64,000 nt of DNA, from positions 1-64,000 of the forward strand of contig JAQWRY010000064.1 in assembly GCA_029243485.1 (NCBI GenBank), given 5' to 3'. The notes below the pieces were generated by a model, which made no database searches, was not told where the DNA came from, and saw only the letters and a program-made list of their open reading frames with translations. Source of the stretch: Candidatus Binatia bacterium. Its GTDB lineage: Bacteria; Desulfobacterota; Binatia; UBA12015. Position numbers and translations under genes: made by a program. Below, in pieces: positions 7,616 to 16,415 of the stretch. Position 1 is the stretch's first letter; each line of letters begins with the position of its first letter.

Positions 7616-10123
7616 GGTCTCGCCGCGCGGGACCCGCGTAGCCTCCGTCGCTCCCTCGCCGACGACGATCTCGGCCTGGCCGAGGAGGTCCTGTCGGGCC
7701 TCGTACGAGGCTTCCGGCTCGTCCACGTAGACGACACGTGCACGTCTGAAGTAGGCGAGGTCGAACGTGCGGGACGCGCTCGGGAGAACGATCGCGCCGG
7801 GAAGCTCATCGAACGCTTCGAGCGGGAGTGTGCTCACGAGCCGACTGCCTGTGGACTGAATCCCGCGCTCCTCCTCGTTCGTCCCGGGAAGGCGTACGTC
7901 GAGGACCGGATGACCTTGCGCGCCGAGCCCTTCGGCGATCGCGGCGGCCTCGGGGTCCACCCCGTCGGTCCCGGAAAGAAGAACGACCGGTGTCCGGCCG
8001 TCGTACGGCTCGAGATGCCGTGCGAGCTCTTCGCGGTGGGCGAGGACGCGCGTGCGGGTTCCGAGGCCGGGTGGGCGCCACGCCGCGCCCCACTTCTCTT
8101 CAAACTTGGCCCGGTTCTCCTCCCAGAGCGCGTTCTTGCGTGAGAGCTTGTCGAAGCTGGCTTGGCCGGCGTGGTGGACAAAGACCTCTTCCGCGCACGC
8201 GAGCCGGAACCCGGCCCGTCGCACGCGGTGCGCGTAGTCGTCATCTTCGAACATGCCGATTCCGAAGCGTTCGTCGAGAGCTCCGACCTGCTCGACGACG
8301 GCTCGCGGGGCCGCCACGCAGTACATCGCCAACATCCCGATCGGATAGACGCGGCCCGTATGCTCGCGCGCCCACTGTGCGGCGAACGTGTCCACCTGAT
8401 CGGCCCTCACGGTCACGCCATCGACGCGCGCCTCATTCCACACTCCGTCGGTGACGGGCCCGATGAGACCGATCGTGGGGTCGTCTTCGAGGACGCGGAT
8501 CAGGCCGGACAGCCAGCCTCGCGGCACGGCGGTGTCGTTGTTCAGGAGCACGACCCAGCGGCCGGACGAGATCTCGATCGCCTGGTTGTTGGCGGCCGCG
8601 AAACCGCGGTTGTCGTCGTTCAGCTCGATGCGTACGCGAGAGTCACGCTCGGCGAGTGCGCAGAGGTAGGCAGGGGTCTCGTCGCTCGACGCGTTGTCGA
8701 CCACGATGACTTCGACGTTCGGCCAGGAACGGTCGGCGAGAACCGAATCGAGACACGCACGCGTGAGGGGTAGATTGTTCCACGTCACGATGCAGATGCT
8801 CACCGGCGCGAAAGTGGCTTCGAGAGCGGCCTCGAGAACTGCAGCGCGATTCGCCCAGGTGTTCTCTTCGGCGAACGCCGCGCGTTTCTGGCGCTGCTGC
8901 GGCCCGTCGGCGGCGAGCTGCGCTTCGATCGCATCGGTGAACTGCTCGGGCGTGTCGACGAGGGCGACGCGCTCAGCGTGCGCTTCGAGTTCGAGGAGTC
9001 GGCTCGCGACGACCGGTTTCCTCGCAGCTTGGTACTCGTACAGCTTCACCGGGTCGGTGGCTTCGATGAGCGGAGTCAGCTGGAACGGGATGCAGGCCAC
9101 GTCGAACGCGGAGAGGAGGGGCGGAAGGTCGACGTACGGCTGCTCGCCGAGGAAGTGCACGTTAGCGGCCCGCTGGAGATCCTCGTGCGGGCCCGCGCCC
9201 CAGGTCGAGCCCACCAACACGAAATTCCATTCGGGGTGGGCCCCGATGGCGTGCCGCAGGAGATCGAAGTCGAACCACTCGGAGATCGCGCCGATGTACC
9301 CGACGATGGGCTTCGGAATTCCGTCGAGGGCAGCAGGCTTCGGGAGACTTTGCGCGGCGCGGGCAAAGTGGTCGTAGTCGCACGCGTTCGGGATCGACAC
9401 GACACGACGTGCCTTGGACTCGGCTCGTGCCCGCAAGCGGCGGGAGGTGGTGACGACCAGAGCGCCCTTGCGCATCAGCCAATCCTCGCCGGCGAGCATC
9501 TGGTCGTCGTTCGTCGAGAATGCGGCGTGGTCGTCCATGCAGTCGTAGACGATGGTCCAGCCGAGCTCGTCCTGTGCGCGGCGCGCGAGGGGTGCCCAGA
9601 AGGGGAGCTGCACGATCGCGATCACGGAAGCGAGCCCCGCGTCCCGTTGGAGCGCCCGGAGCTGTAGCATCAGTTCGTCGAGATCGGGGTCGCGCAGGCT
9701 GTCGCGGAACGGGTCTCGGGGTGCCTCACCGCGGAGTCCGACGTCGAAGACGTTCGCTGCGAGCTCGCCCCGAACGTGTCCGCCGATTCCGTCCTTGATC
9801 GAGTCGGGATCGACCCAGAAGACCCGGTGGCCCTGTCGGCCGAGCTCGCGCATGAGCTGCTGCGGACGTTGGAACCGGAAGGACCACGCGATGATCGGGA
9901 AGCAGACGACATCGAAGGTCTTGGGTGCCGCCGGCAGTGGTGTTGCGGCTGTGGGCGCCTCGGCTCGCACGGGCAGAGGCGGCCGACCGATCATCCGGCG
10001 CCAGACGTCGCGCAGGCCTCGTGGGAGAAGTGGGCCGATCGCGTCCTCGGCCGTCTTGTACAGACGGCGGATGCCAGCGGGGGCTGGGGGCGTCGTTTGC
10101 GCCTCGGACGGCTCCGGCTTCAT
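7577..10123 (-). CDS. GT-B / GT2 glycosyltransferase fusion
   Basis: An 848-residue protein with the reverse domain order to its neighbours. Residues about 65-415 are GT-B (CFPIIAWSFRFQRPQQ, VYDCMDDHAAFS, VSIPNACDYDHFA, DPVKLYEYQAARKPVVAS). Residues about 425-690 are a well-preserved GT2 domain (SICIVTWNNLPLTRACLDS, VIVVDNASSDETP, NRGFAAANNQAIE, LLNNDTAVP with a DT-type metal site, and GMFEDDDYAHRVRRAGF). A C-terminal tail of about 150 residues has no recognised domain. It is convergent with the GT4 gene and divergent from the next fusion, with 91 bases between start codons. It most likely builds the same surface glycan. Specificity is unknown. Confidence 0.85.
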   Translation of the reverse strand: MKPEPSEAQTTPPAPAGIRRLYKTAEDAIGPLLPRGLRDVWRRMIGRPPLPVRAEAPTAATPLPAAPKTFDVVCFPIIAWSFRFQRPQQLMRELGRQGHRVFWVDPDSIKDGIGGHVRGELAANVFDVGLRGEAPRDPFRDSLRDPDLDELMLQLRALQRDAGLASVIAIVQLPFWAPLARRAQDELGWTIVYDCMDDHAAFSTNDDQMLAGEDWLMRKGALVVTTSRRLRARAESKARRVVSIPNACDYDHFARAAQSLPKPAALDGIPKPIVGYIGAISEWFDFDLLRHAIGAHPEWNFVLVGSTWGAGPHEDLQRAANVHFLGEQPYVDLPPLLSAFDVACIPFQLTPLIEATDPVKLYEYQAARKPVVASRLLELEAHAERVALVDTPEQFTDAIEAQLAADGPQQRQKRAAFAEENTWANRAAVLEAALEATFAPVSICIVTWNNLPLTRACLDSVLADRSWPNVEVIVVDNASSDETPAYLCALAERDSRVRIELNDDNRGFAAANNQAIEISSGRWVVLLNNDTAVPRGWLSGLIRVLEDDPTIGLIGPVTDGVWNEARVDGVTVRADQVDTFAAQWAREHTGRVYPIGMLAMYCVAAPRAVVEQVGALDERFGIGMFEDDDYAHRVRRAGFRLACAEEVFVHHAGQASFDKLSRKNALWEENRAKFEEKWGAAWRPPGLGTRTRVLAHREELARHLEPYDGRTPVVLLSGTDGVDPEAAAIAEGLGAQGHPVLDVRLPGTNEEERGIQSTGSRLVSTLPLEAFDELPGAIVLPSASRTFDLAYFRRARVVYVDEPEASYEARQDLLGQAEIVVGEGATEATRVPRGETSRVLALLGTTAG

Positions 10124-10214
10124 CTCGCTCGTGTCGTGCTGCAGGACAAGGGAGACTTACCCAGCCACCGCCCGATTTGAAAGCGAACACCGCGGTGGAT
10201 AGGAGTCGCGGGGA

Positions 10215-12623
10215 ATGGAGATGGGAAACGCACCACGCGTGAGTGTCCTTCTGCCGATCGGGGCGGAGTTCGGGCGCTCTTCCTCGGCTGCGGCGAGCGT
10301 CCTGGGGCAGACGGGTGTCGACCTCGAATTGCTGGTCCTCCATGACGGATCCGCGCCGGACGAAGCGGCCAGCCTGGCGGCGCAGGCCCCGGACCGGGTC
10401 CGCGTGCTCGCCCATCCGCCTCAGGGTGTCGCGCGGGCGCTAGCGCTCGGGGCTGCCGTGGGGCGGGGAGAGTGGCTGGTCGGCCTCGGCTGCCATGAGG
10501 TCTGGTTGCCGGAGACGATGGCCGGGCAGCTCGCGATCGCCTCGGCCGACCCGGCGCTCGTCGGTGTCCTGAGTCTGGCGGCGGGGGGCGCTGTGTCCGG
10601 TCGGCCCGCCGATCTACCGGGGGTGCTCTTCGCCGACGTCGTGCCGCCGGGCGGCGGGGCCCTTCTTCGGACAACGGCCGTTCGGGCGGCGGGTGGATTC
10701 GATCCGAGCCTGCGCTTCAGTCACCACCTCGATCTGTGGCTGCGTCTTCTCGAGACGGGCGCACTCGTCGTTTCGCCGACGTCCGTGGTGAACGAGCCTT
10801 CGCGCGCACGCGAACCGGGCGAACCGGAGGCGGAGGCGAGTCGGTGGGAGCGCGCACACGTACTGGACAGGGCGCTCGCGACTCTGCATCCGGAGGACTT
10901 CACCGGATCGTCTACGGGTGGAGGAGAAAGGGAACTAGAAGTTGCGCGCGCCGTCGTTCGCACAGGACTCCTGGAACTGCGAGCGCACGCGGTCGAACTC
11001 GTTTTCGCGGCGTGCGCTGCCGGCGCCGCAATCGACGTCTCCGCGGACCCGGACCTGAGTGTGCTGCTGCCCGAGGCGCCGGCACTCGCGCACGTGGTAT
11101 CTTCGCCCGTCGGCCGGGTCCAGGCGCGGGACGAACCCTGGTTGCGCGTCGCGCTCGAGGTGCAGTCCCTGGATCGCGGCGGACTCGAGAACGTCGTTGC
11201 GGAGTTGGCCCTGGGCTTCGGCGCTGTCGGCATAGACCCGGTCGTCGTTTGCACTGAACGGGGTGGCGCGCGCGCGGCCGAGTTGCGCGCCGTGGGGATC
11301 GACGTCGTCGTTTTGCGGGCGGGCGACCGCGTACGTGAACTCGGGGACGTGTTGGATTCTCGGCGGGTCGATCTCCTGAATCCACATTTCTCGATGATCG
11401 GAGTACGACCGGCCGTGGCGCGTGGCATCCCGGTCGTTCCCACGTTGCACAACGCTTACGGGTGGGTGGGCGCGAGTGTCGTCGATGAGTTCCGTGCCCT
11501 GGACCCGCTCGTAAACGGATACACGGCGGTGTCACAGTTTGTAGCGGACTTCACCGCCGCGCGGTTCGGGATCGATCAGCGGCGGCTCTGCGTGATCCCG
11601 AATGCCTATCGTGCGGGGGGCGCCGGACGGGCGATGGATCGCGGGACGGCCCGCCGCGAGTTGGATCTTCCCGAGGATGCCGCTCTGGTGCTCCAGGTGG
11701 GACGCATCGACCCCATCAAGTGCCAACTCGCGCTCGTCGATGCGGTCTGCCGGCTTGGGCCGCAGCGGCCCGGTCTCCGCGCTTGGATCGCGGGCGGTAT
11801 CGGAGATCCGTCCTACGCGGCGCGGGTCGAAGAGCGTATCGCGCGTAGCGGTGCGGCCGGTGCGGTCACGCTCCTCGGCGAGCGCGACGACGTGGGTCGC
11901 CTTCTGGCCGCGGCGGATGTGCTTGCCATGCCGTCGGTACTCGAAGGCTTGAGCCTGTCCGTCATCGAAGCGCTGGCCGCTGGTGTTCCCGCAGTTCTCA
12001 CGCGGACGGGCGACGCGGCCCGGCTTCTCGGCGACGGCGCGCCGGACGGCCTCCCGGGCGCGCTCATCGACGGACCGGTCGTCGATCCGGTGCAGATCGA
12101 AGGTGAAGAGTTGTTTCGTGTTGCGGCCGCGGATCATCCTGCGCACGCGGCGGCACTCGCGCAGGCACTCGGCGATGTCCTCGATGATCTCCCCGCGATG
12201 CAGCAACGCGCCCGGCGCCGGGGGGCCGAGTTGTCGGAGGCGTTCGCGCCGGCCGACATCCTCTCGCGCTATGCCGCGGCTTTCGGACGGACTGTCGCGA
12301 CGCACGGTCGCGCCGCAGCCGCGCGGGCTTCGGTGCGAACGGATCTCCGCGGGGCACGAGAGACGAAGGCGACCGCGTCCCGCGCGCATCTTCGGTCTGC
12401 GGTCGCCGACAGCAGCGAGGGCCTCGGAGCGACGTTGCACCTTGCCCGCGAACGCGAGCAGGCACTTCGCCAGGCGGGGAGCCTCACGTACGAGTTGGGC
12501 GCACTACGCGGGGAGATCGACGCCACTGCGGGCAGCGTCGATCAGTTGCTGAACAAGCTGCGGCTTACGCACCGCCTGCGCGGCGCGGTGGCCTCGGTGC
12601 GGCGGCGACTGCTCGGCGGCTGA
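10215..12623 (+). CDS. GT2 / GT4 glycosyltransferase fusion
   Basis: An 802-residue protein. Residues about 8-210 form a GT2 domain (RVSVLLPIGAEFG, LELLVLHDGSAPDEA, GEWLVGLGCHEVWLP, AVRAAGGFDPSLRFSHHLD) in which the usual DDD is replaced by GCHE, so catalytic status is doubtful. Residues about 307-645 are a GT4 domain (LEVQSLDRGGLENVVAELA, PTLHNAYGW, LVLQVGRIDPIKCQLA, VLEGLSLSVIEALAAGVPAV). The tail (about 690-802) is helical and ends in NKLRLTHRLRGAVASVRRRL, which resembles the linker helix of the gene at 3678. An AGGAG lies nine bases before the ATG. It is probably part of the same glycan pathway. Confidence 0.85.
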   Translation: MEMGNAPRVSVLLPIGAEFGRSSSAAASVLGQTGVDLELLVLHDGSAPDEAASLAAQAPDRVRVLAHPPQGVARALALGAAVGRGEWLVGLGCHEVWLPETMAGQLAIASADPALVGVLSLAAGGAVSGRPADLPGVLFADVVPPGGGALLRTTAVRAAGGFDPSLRFSHHLDLWLRLLETGALVVSPTSVVNEPSRAREPGEPEAEASRWERAHVLDRALATLHPEDFTGSSTGGGERELEVARAVVRTGLLELRAHAVELVFAACAAGAAIDVSADPDLSVLLPEAPALAHVVSSPVGRVQARDEPWLRVALEVQSLDRGGLENVVAELALGFGAVGIDPVVVCTERGGARAAELRAVGIDVVVLRAGDRVRELGDVLDSRRVDLLNPHFSMIGVRPAVARGIPVVPTLHNAYGWVGASVVDEFRALDPLVNGYTAVSQFVADFTAARFGIDQRRLCVIPNAYRAGGAGRAMDRGTARRELDLPEDAALVLQVGRIDPIKCQLALVDAVCRLGPQRPGLRAWIAGGIGDPSYAARVEERIARSGAAGAVTLLGERDDVGRLLAAADVLAMPSVLEGLSLSVIEALAAGVPAVLTRTGDAARLLGDGAPDGLPGALIDGPVVDPVQIEGEELFRVAAADHPAHAAALAQALGDVLDDLPAMQQRARRRGAELSEAFAPADILSRYAAAFGRTVATHGRAAAARASVRTDLRGARETKATASRAHLRSAVADSSEGLGATLHLAREREQALRQAGSLTYELGALRGEIDATAGSVDQLLNKLRLTHRLRGAVASVRRRLLGG

Positions 12624-12651
12624 GCCCTGATCGGGAAGCGTCGCCCCTGGG

Positions 12652-13533
12652 TCATTCGGCGCTGAACGTGTCGCACTCGCCGACGTTGCCGGTCTCGAGG
12701 CCGGTGCGGAACCACTTCACGCGTTGGGCGGAACTCCCGTGCGTGAATGAGTCCGGCACGACGCTCCCGCCTGCTTGCTGCTGCAGCCGGTCGTCGCCGA
12801 TCGCGGCGGCGGCGCGCAGGCCTTCCTCGACGTCGCCCTGTTCGAGGAGTCGGCGCACGTTGTCGGCGTTGTAGGCCCACACGCCGGCCAGGCAGTCGGC
12901 TTGCAGCTCCAGCAGGACCGACAGTCGGTTGGATTCGACCTCGCTCGATCTCTGGCGCCTCCGCTGAATTTGTCCGCTCACACCCATCAGGTTCTGCACG
13001 TGATGACCGACCTCGTGGGCGATCACATAGGCCTGGGCGAAGTCGCCCGGAGCACCGAGTCGGGCCTGCAACTCGTCGTAGAACGAGAGGTCGATGTAGA
13101 CCTTCTGGTCCACGGGACAGTAGAACGGGCCGGTCGCGGAGCCAGCGAGCCCGCAGGCGGAGTTCACGCTACCGGAGAAGAGGACCAGGGTCGGCTCCTC
13201 GTAGGTCCGCCCCGCCTGCTCGAAGGCGGCCTGCCACGTGACCTCGGTGTCCGCGAGCACGACCGAGACGAATTCCCTCTGGTCATCTGGTGGGGCGCCG
13301 GCGCTCCCGGGAGGAGACGTTGGCGAGTCTGGGAAGTCCAGGCCGGAATCCGTAGCAATTCCAGCCTGTTGCACGCTCTGGAGGAGCGTCTCCGGGTCCA
13401 CTCCGAGCACCCAGCCGACCGCCAGGACGAGAAGAATCGCGCCGAGACCGATGCCGCCGCGGCGGCCCCGAGCCCGTGGGGCGCCTCGTTGATCCTCGAT
13501 GTTGATGCTCCGTCGTTTTCCCCGCCAGCGCAT
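12652..13533 (-). CDS. YpfJ-like neutral zinc metallopeptidase
   Basis: A 293-residue membrane-anchored protein. A basic N-terminus precedes one membrane segment at about 28-45 (GIGLGAILLVLAVGWVLG). The peptidase domain has HEVGHH at 173-178, giving the HExxH zinc motif, and a downstream ELQADCLAGVWA in which the acidic residue is the likely third ligand. GSVNSACGLA, TGPFYCP and DQKVYIDLSFY are typical of the PF04228 neutral zinc peptidase family. The ATG at 13533 gives the family's usual KRR-rich start. It converges on the preceding glycosyltransferase with 28 bases between stops. Substrate unknown. Confidence 0.9.
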   Translation of the reverse strand: MRWRGKRRSINIEDQRGAPRARGRRGGIGLGAILLVLAVGWVLGVDPETLLQSVQQAGIATDSGLDFPDSPTSPPGSAGAPPDDQREFVSVVLADTEVTWQAAFEQAGRTYEEPTLVLFSGSVNSACGLAGSATGPFYCPVDQKVYIDLSFYDELQARLGAPGDFAQAYVIAHEVGHHVQNLMGVSGQIQRRRQRSSEVESNRLSVLLELQADCLAGVWAYNADNVRRLLEQGDVEEGLRAAAAIGDDRLQQQAGGSVVPDSFTHGSSAQRVKWFRTGLETGNVGECDTFSAE

Positions 13534-13605
13534 GGCCCGAGAGACTGTACAGGATGGTCTACCGGGGAGCGATTTTTTCTCTTGGGTTCCACACCCACTT
13601 GGTGG

Positions 13606-14460
13606 ATGATCAACCGGATGTCGATTACGGGGCCCTTTGTTTCTTCTGTGTTCGTCGTGCTCTTGGCCGCTTTGCCGGCCGCTGCGCACCCCGGGCTGCA
13701 CGAGCAGGAGCAGCAGGTGGACGCGGCGCTCGCAGAGAGCCCGAAGGATCCCGATAGGCACGTTTCTCGTGGGCGAATTCACGGCGAGAAGCGGGAATAC
13801 GATGCGGCCCTCGCCTCGTATTCCCGGGCGCAGAAGCTGGGCGCGGAGCCGGACCGAATCGCCCTGCTCGAAGGAGCCGCCTATCTCGACGCCGGCTGGC
13901 CCGAGATGGCGAAGGAACGTTTCGACGTCATCCTCGCAGGCGAGCCGGAGAACCCCGAGGCTCACCTCGGGCGCGCTCGCGCATGGATGCAGCTCGAGCA
14001 TCCCGAAGAGGCCGCGCAGGACTACGAGATTGTCGTCGCGACCATCTCGACGCTGCAGCCCGGCGACGTTCTCGAGTATCGAGAGGCGCTCATGGCTGCG
14101 GAGCGCGGGGACGATGCCGTCGCCGCCCTCGACGTCGGGATCGCTCGCCTCGGGCAGGTCCCGTCGCTTCAACTCGCGGCCATCGACGTTCAGGTCGAGG
14201 CCGCGGAGTACGAAGATGCGCTCCGCCGCCTCGATCTTCTTCTCGCGACGAGCCCGGGCCACCCGGTCTGGACGGCGCGTCGGGGTGAGATCTTCGAACG
14301 CGCCGGAAGAACCGAAGAGGCGCGCCTCGCGTACGCCGACGCACTCCAGAACATTCAGGTCCGCACTACCGGCCGCCGCGCCCGTCGTCTCGATGAACTC
14401 GAAGGTCAGGTACGGGCCGCAATCGCACGCAACACCGACAAGCAGGAGACCAACCCATGA
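13606..14460 (+). CDS. Exported TPR protein
   Basis: A 284-residue protein with a hydrophobic leader (FVSSVFVVLLAALPAAAHPG) and a probable signal-peptidase site after AAA. The rest is a series of helical tetratricopeptide-type repeats, for example YDAALASYSRAQKLGAEP, NPEAHLGRARAWMQLEHPEEA, YEDALRRLDLLLATSP and RTEEARLAYADAL. TPR proteins act as assembly scaffolds; this one would do so in the periplasm or outside. An ATG at 13618 is an alternative start. Its last codon overlaps the start of the metallophosphoesterase gene (ATGA), so the two are probably co-translated and may act together. Confidence 0.8.
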   Translation: MINRMSITGPFVSSVFVVLLAALPAAAHPGLHEQEQQVDAALAESPKDPDRHVSRGRIHGEKREYDAALASYSRAQKLGAEPDRIALLEGAAYLDAGWPEMAKERFDVILAGEPENPEAHLGRARAWMQLEHPEEAAQDYEIVVATISTLQPGDVLEYREALMAAERGDDAVAALDVGIARLGQVPSLQLAAIDVQVEAAEYEDALRRLDLLLATSPGHPVWTARRGEIFERAGRTEEARLAYADALQNIQVRTTGRRARRLDELEGQVRAAIARNTDKQETNP

Positions 14461-16313
14461 GTAGCTCCCGACTTCCCATTCTCCGTTCTGCGCTTGCCGG
14501 CCTCGTGTTGCTCGTGGCGGTGACTGCAGCCGACGCGGCCCTGACCCGTGGACCGTACCTGCAGCAGGCAACCTCCTCGGGGATCATCCTTCGGTGGCGC
14601 ACCGACGTCGCGGAGAATAGCCGCGTGGGGTACGGCACCACCATCGGCGCTCCCGATTTCACGCAGGACAATGCGACTGTCACGACCGAGCATCAGGTCA
14701 CCCTCACGGGGCTCGATGCTTCCACGACGTATTACTACGAGATCGGGTCGACGACGACGCTTCTCGCCGGTGGCGATGCGACACACTACTTCAAGACGCC
14801 TCCGCCGACCGGCACCGCCGTGCCGACTCGCATCTGGGCGATCGGTGATTCCGGCTATCCCGAGCCCGCCATCATCGCCCCGGGCTGGGAGCGAGACGGC
14901 GATGCCGTGCGCGACGCGTACACCGCCTTCAACGGCGGTTCCGCGACGGCCGACATCTGGCTGCTCCTCGGCGACAACGCCTACACCTTAGCGACGGACG
15001 TCGATTACCAGACGTCGCTGTTCGAGCAGTATCCGGAGTTCTTGAAGACCGTCGCTCCGTGGACCTGCCTTGGCAACCACGAAGGGTTCTCGTCCAACGG
15101 ACTCACGCAGACTGGCCCCTACTTCGACAACTTCACGCTCCCGACCGGTGGTGAGGCCGGCGGAATCGCCTCCGGCACGGAGGCCTACTACGCCTTCGAT
15201 TACGGCAGCATCCACTTCGTCGTGCTCGACGCCGAGGACTCGATCCTCAACCGGTCGAGGACCAACGCGATGAAGGCCTGGCTCGAGGCGGATCTCGCCT
15301 CGACGAATGCGGACTGGTTGATCGCGTTCTGGCACCAGCCGCCCTACACGAAGGCGCTCTTCCACGACTCGGATGTGGAGCTCAACGAGGTCAACATTCG
15401 TGAAGAGGCTCTGCCCATCCTCGACGACTACGGCGTCGACTTGGTTCTCACCGGTCACAGTCACAACTACGAGCGCAGCTACCAAATCGACGGACACTAT
15501 GGCCTTTCAACTACGTTCGGTCCCGAGCATGTGGTCGACGGCGGTACGGGTGACCCTCTCGTCGACCACGCCTACGAGAAGACCAATCGTGGGCAGGTGC
15601 CACACCAGGGTGCCGTCTACGTAGTCGCAGGCAGCGCGAGCGAGAAGCGCCCCAACGATGCCGTGGTGGACTACCCCCACCCGGTCATGGCGGTCGCGAT
15701 GTCGGAGCTCGGCTCTCTGATCGTCGATGTGGATGGCCAGACGGCGGTCACGACGTTCCTCGATAGCACCGGAACCGTCCTGGACACCTTCACGATCAAC
15801 AAGGGCACGTCGTGCCCGGAGACGCCGACCGCCGGCTGCACCAACGTCATCGAGGCGAAGCTGCTCATGAGGCAGGGCACGACCGATGCGAAAGACAAGC
15901 TGGTTTGGCGCGCAAGGGACGCGAACATCGATCCGGGCGACTTCGGTGATCCGACGAGCCCGTCGGACGCGCAGATCGACGTCTGCATGTACGACGCGAA
16001 CGGCTACCTTCTCGGTGGCGGTCTCACCCCGGGCGACGCGAACTGGAAGGCGCTCGGCCATGTCGGATTCCGGTACAAGGACAAGGCTTCGCTTCCGTTC
16101 GGTGTGGGCAGAGCGAAGTTCAAAGTCACCGGGATTCCGACTGGGCTGATCCTCGCCACGGGCAAGGGCCGCCAGCTTCGGCTTCCGACGTTGCCGCTCA
16201 CGCCGCCGGTCGTGGCGCAGGCGAAGAACGACGTGACGGGCAGCTGTTGGGAGACCACGTTCACCGCAGGCGACATCGTCAAGAACGACAGCGTGCGCTT
16301 CCTCGCAAAGTAG
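14457..16313 (+). CDS. Secreted purple-acid-phosphatase-like metallophosphoesterase
   Basis: A 618-residue secreted protein. The signal peptide ends near residue 27 (VTAADA). Residues about 28-115 form an Fn3-like domain (TRGPYLQQATSSGIILRW) as found before purple acid phosphatase domains. The catalytic domain has IWAIGDSGYP, LLLGDNAYT, CLGNHEGF, FWHQPPYT and GHSHNYERSY, the full set of metal-binding motifs of calcineurin-like phosphoesterases. The last ~160 residues are a separate beta-rich domain ending WETTFTAGDIVKNDSVRF, and a related stretch occurs alone at 33982-34254. It overlaps the upstream TPR gene by four bases. It probably hydrolyses phosphate esters outside the cell; substrate not known. 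Confidence 0.88.
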   Translation: MSSSRLPILRSALAGLVLLVAVTAADAALTRGPYLQQATSSGIILRWRTDVAENSRVGYGTTIGAPDFTQDNATVTTEHQVTLTGLDASTTYYYEIGSTTTLLAGGDATHYFKTPPPTGTAVPTRIWAIGDSGYPEPAIIAPGWERDGDAVRDAYTAFNGGSATADIWLLLGDNAYTLATDVDYQTSLFEQYPEFLKTVAPWTCLGNHEGFSSNGLTQTGPYFDNFTLPTGGEAGGIASGTEAYYAFDYGSIHFVVLDAEDSILNRSRTNAMKAWLEADLASTNADWLIAFWHQPPYTKALFHDSDVELNEVNIREEALPILDDYGVDLVLTGHSHNYERSYQIDGHYGLSTTFGPEHVVDGGTGDPLVDHAYEKTNRGQVPHQGAVYVVAGSASEKRPNDAVVDYPHPVMAVAMSELGSLIVDVDGQTAVTTFLDSTGTVLDTFTINKGTSCPETPTAGCTNVIEAKLLMRQGTTDAKDKLVWRARDANIDPGDFGDPTSPSDAQIDVCMYDANGYLLGGGLTPGDANWKALGHVGFRYKDKASLPFGVGRAKFKVTGIPTGLILATGKGRQLRLPTLPLTPPVVAQAKNDVTGSCWETTFTAGDIVKNDSVRFLAK

Positions 16314-16415
16314 GTCTTCCTCGGGTCGGTGGCCGGGTGAGGAGTGGCCTCACTCCCCCTGCCACCGATGCCGGTTTGATTGGGTTTCGCCGTCGTCCCA
16401 GGGTACGACCGGAAG

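Noticed and set aside
12775-13605. Plus-strand frame extending upstream of the TPR protein
   Set aside because: It lies antisense to the zinc peptidase, which has an intact HExxH motif; the signal peptide of the TPR protein marks the true start.
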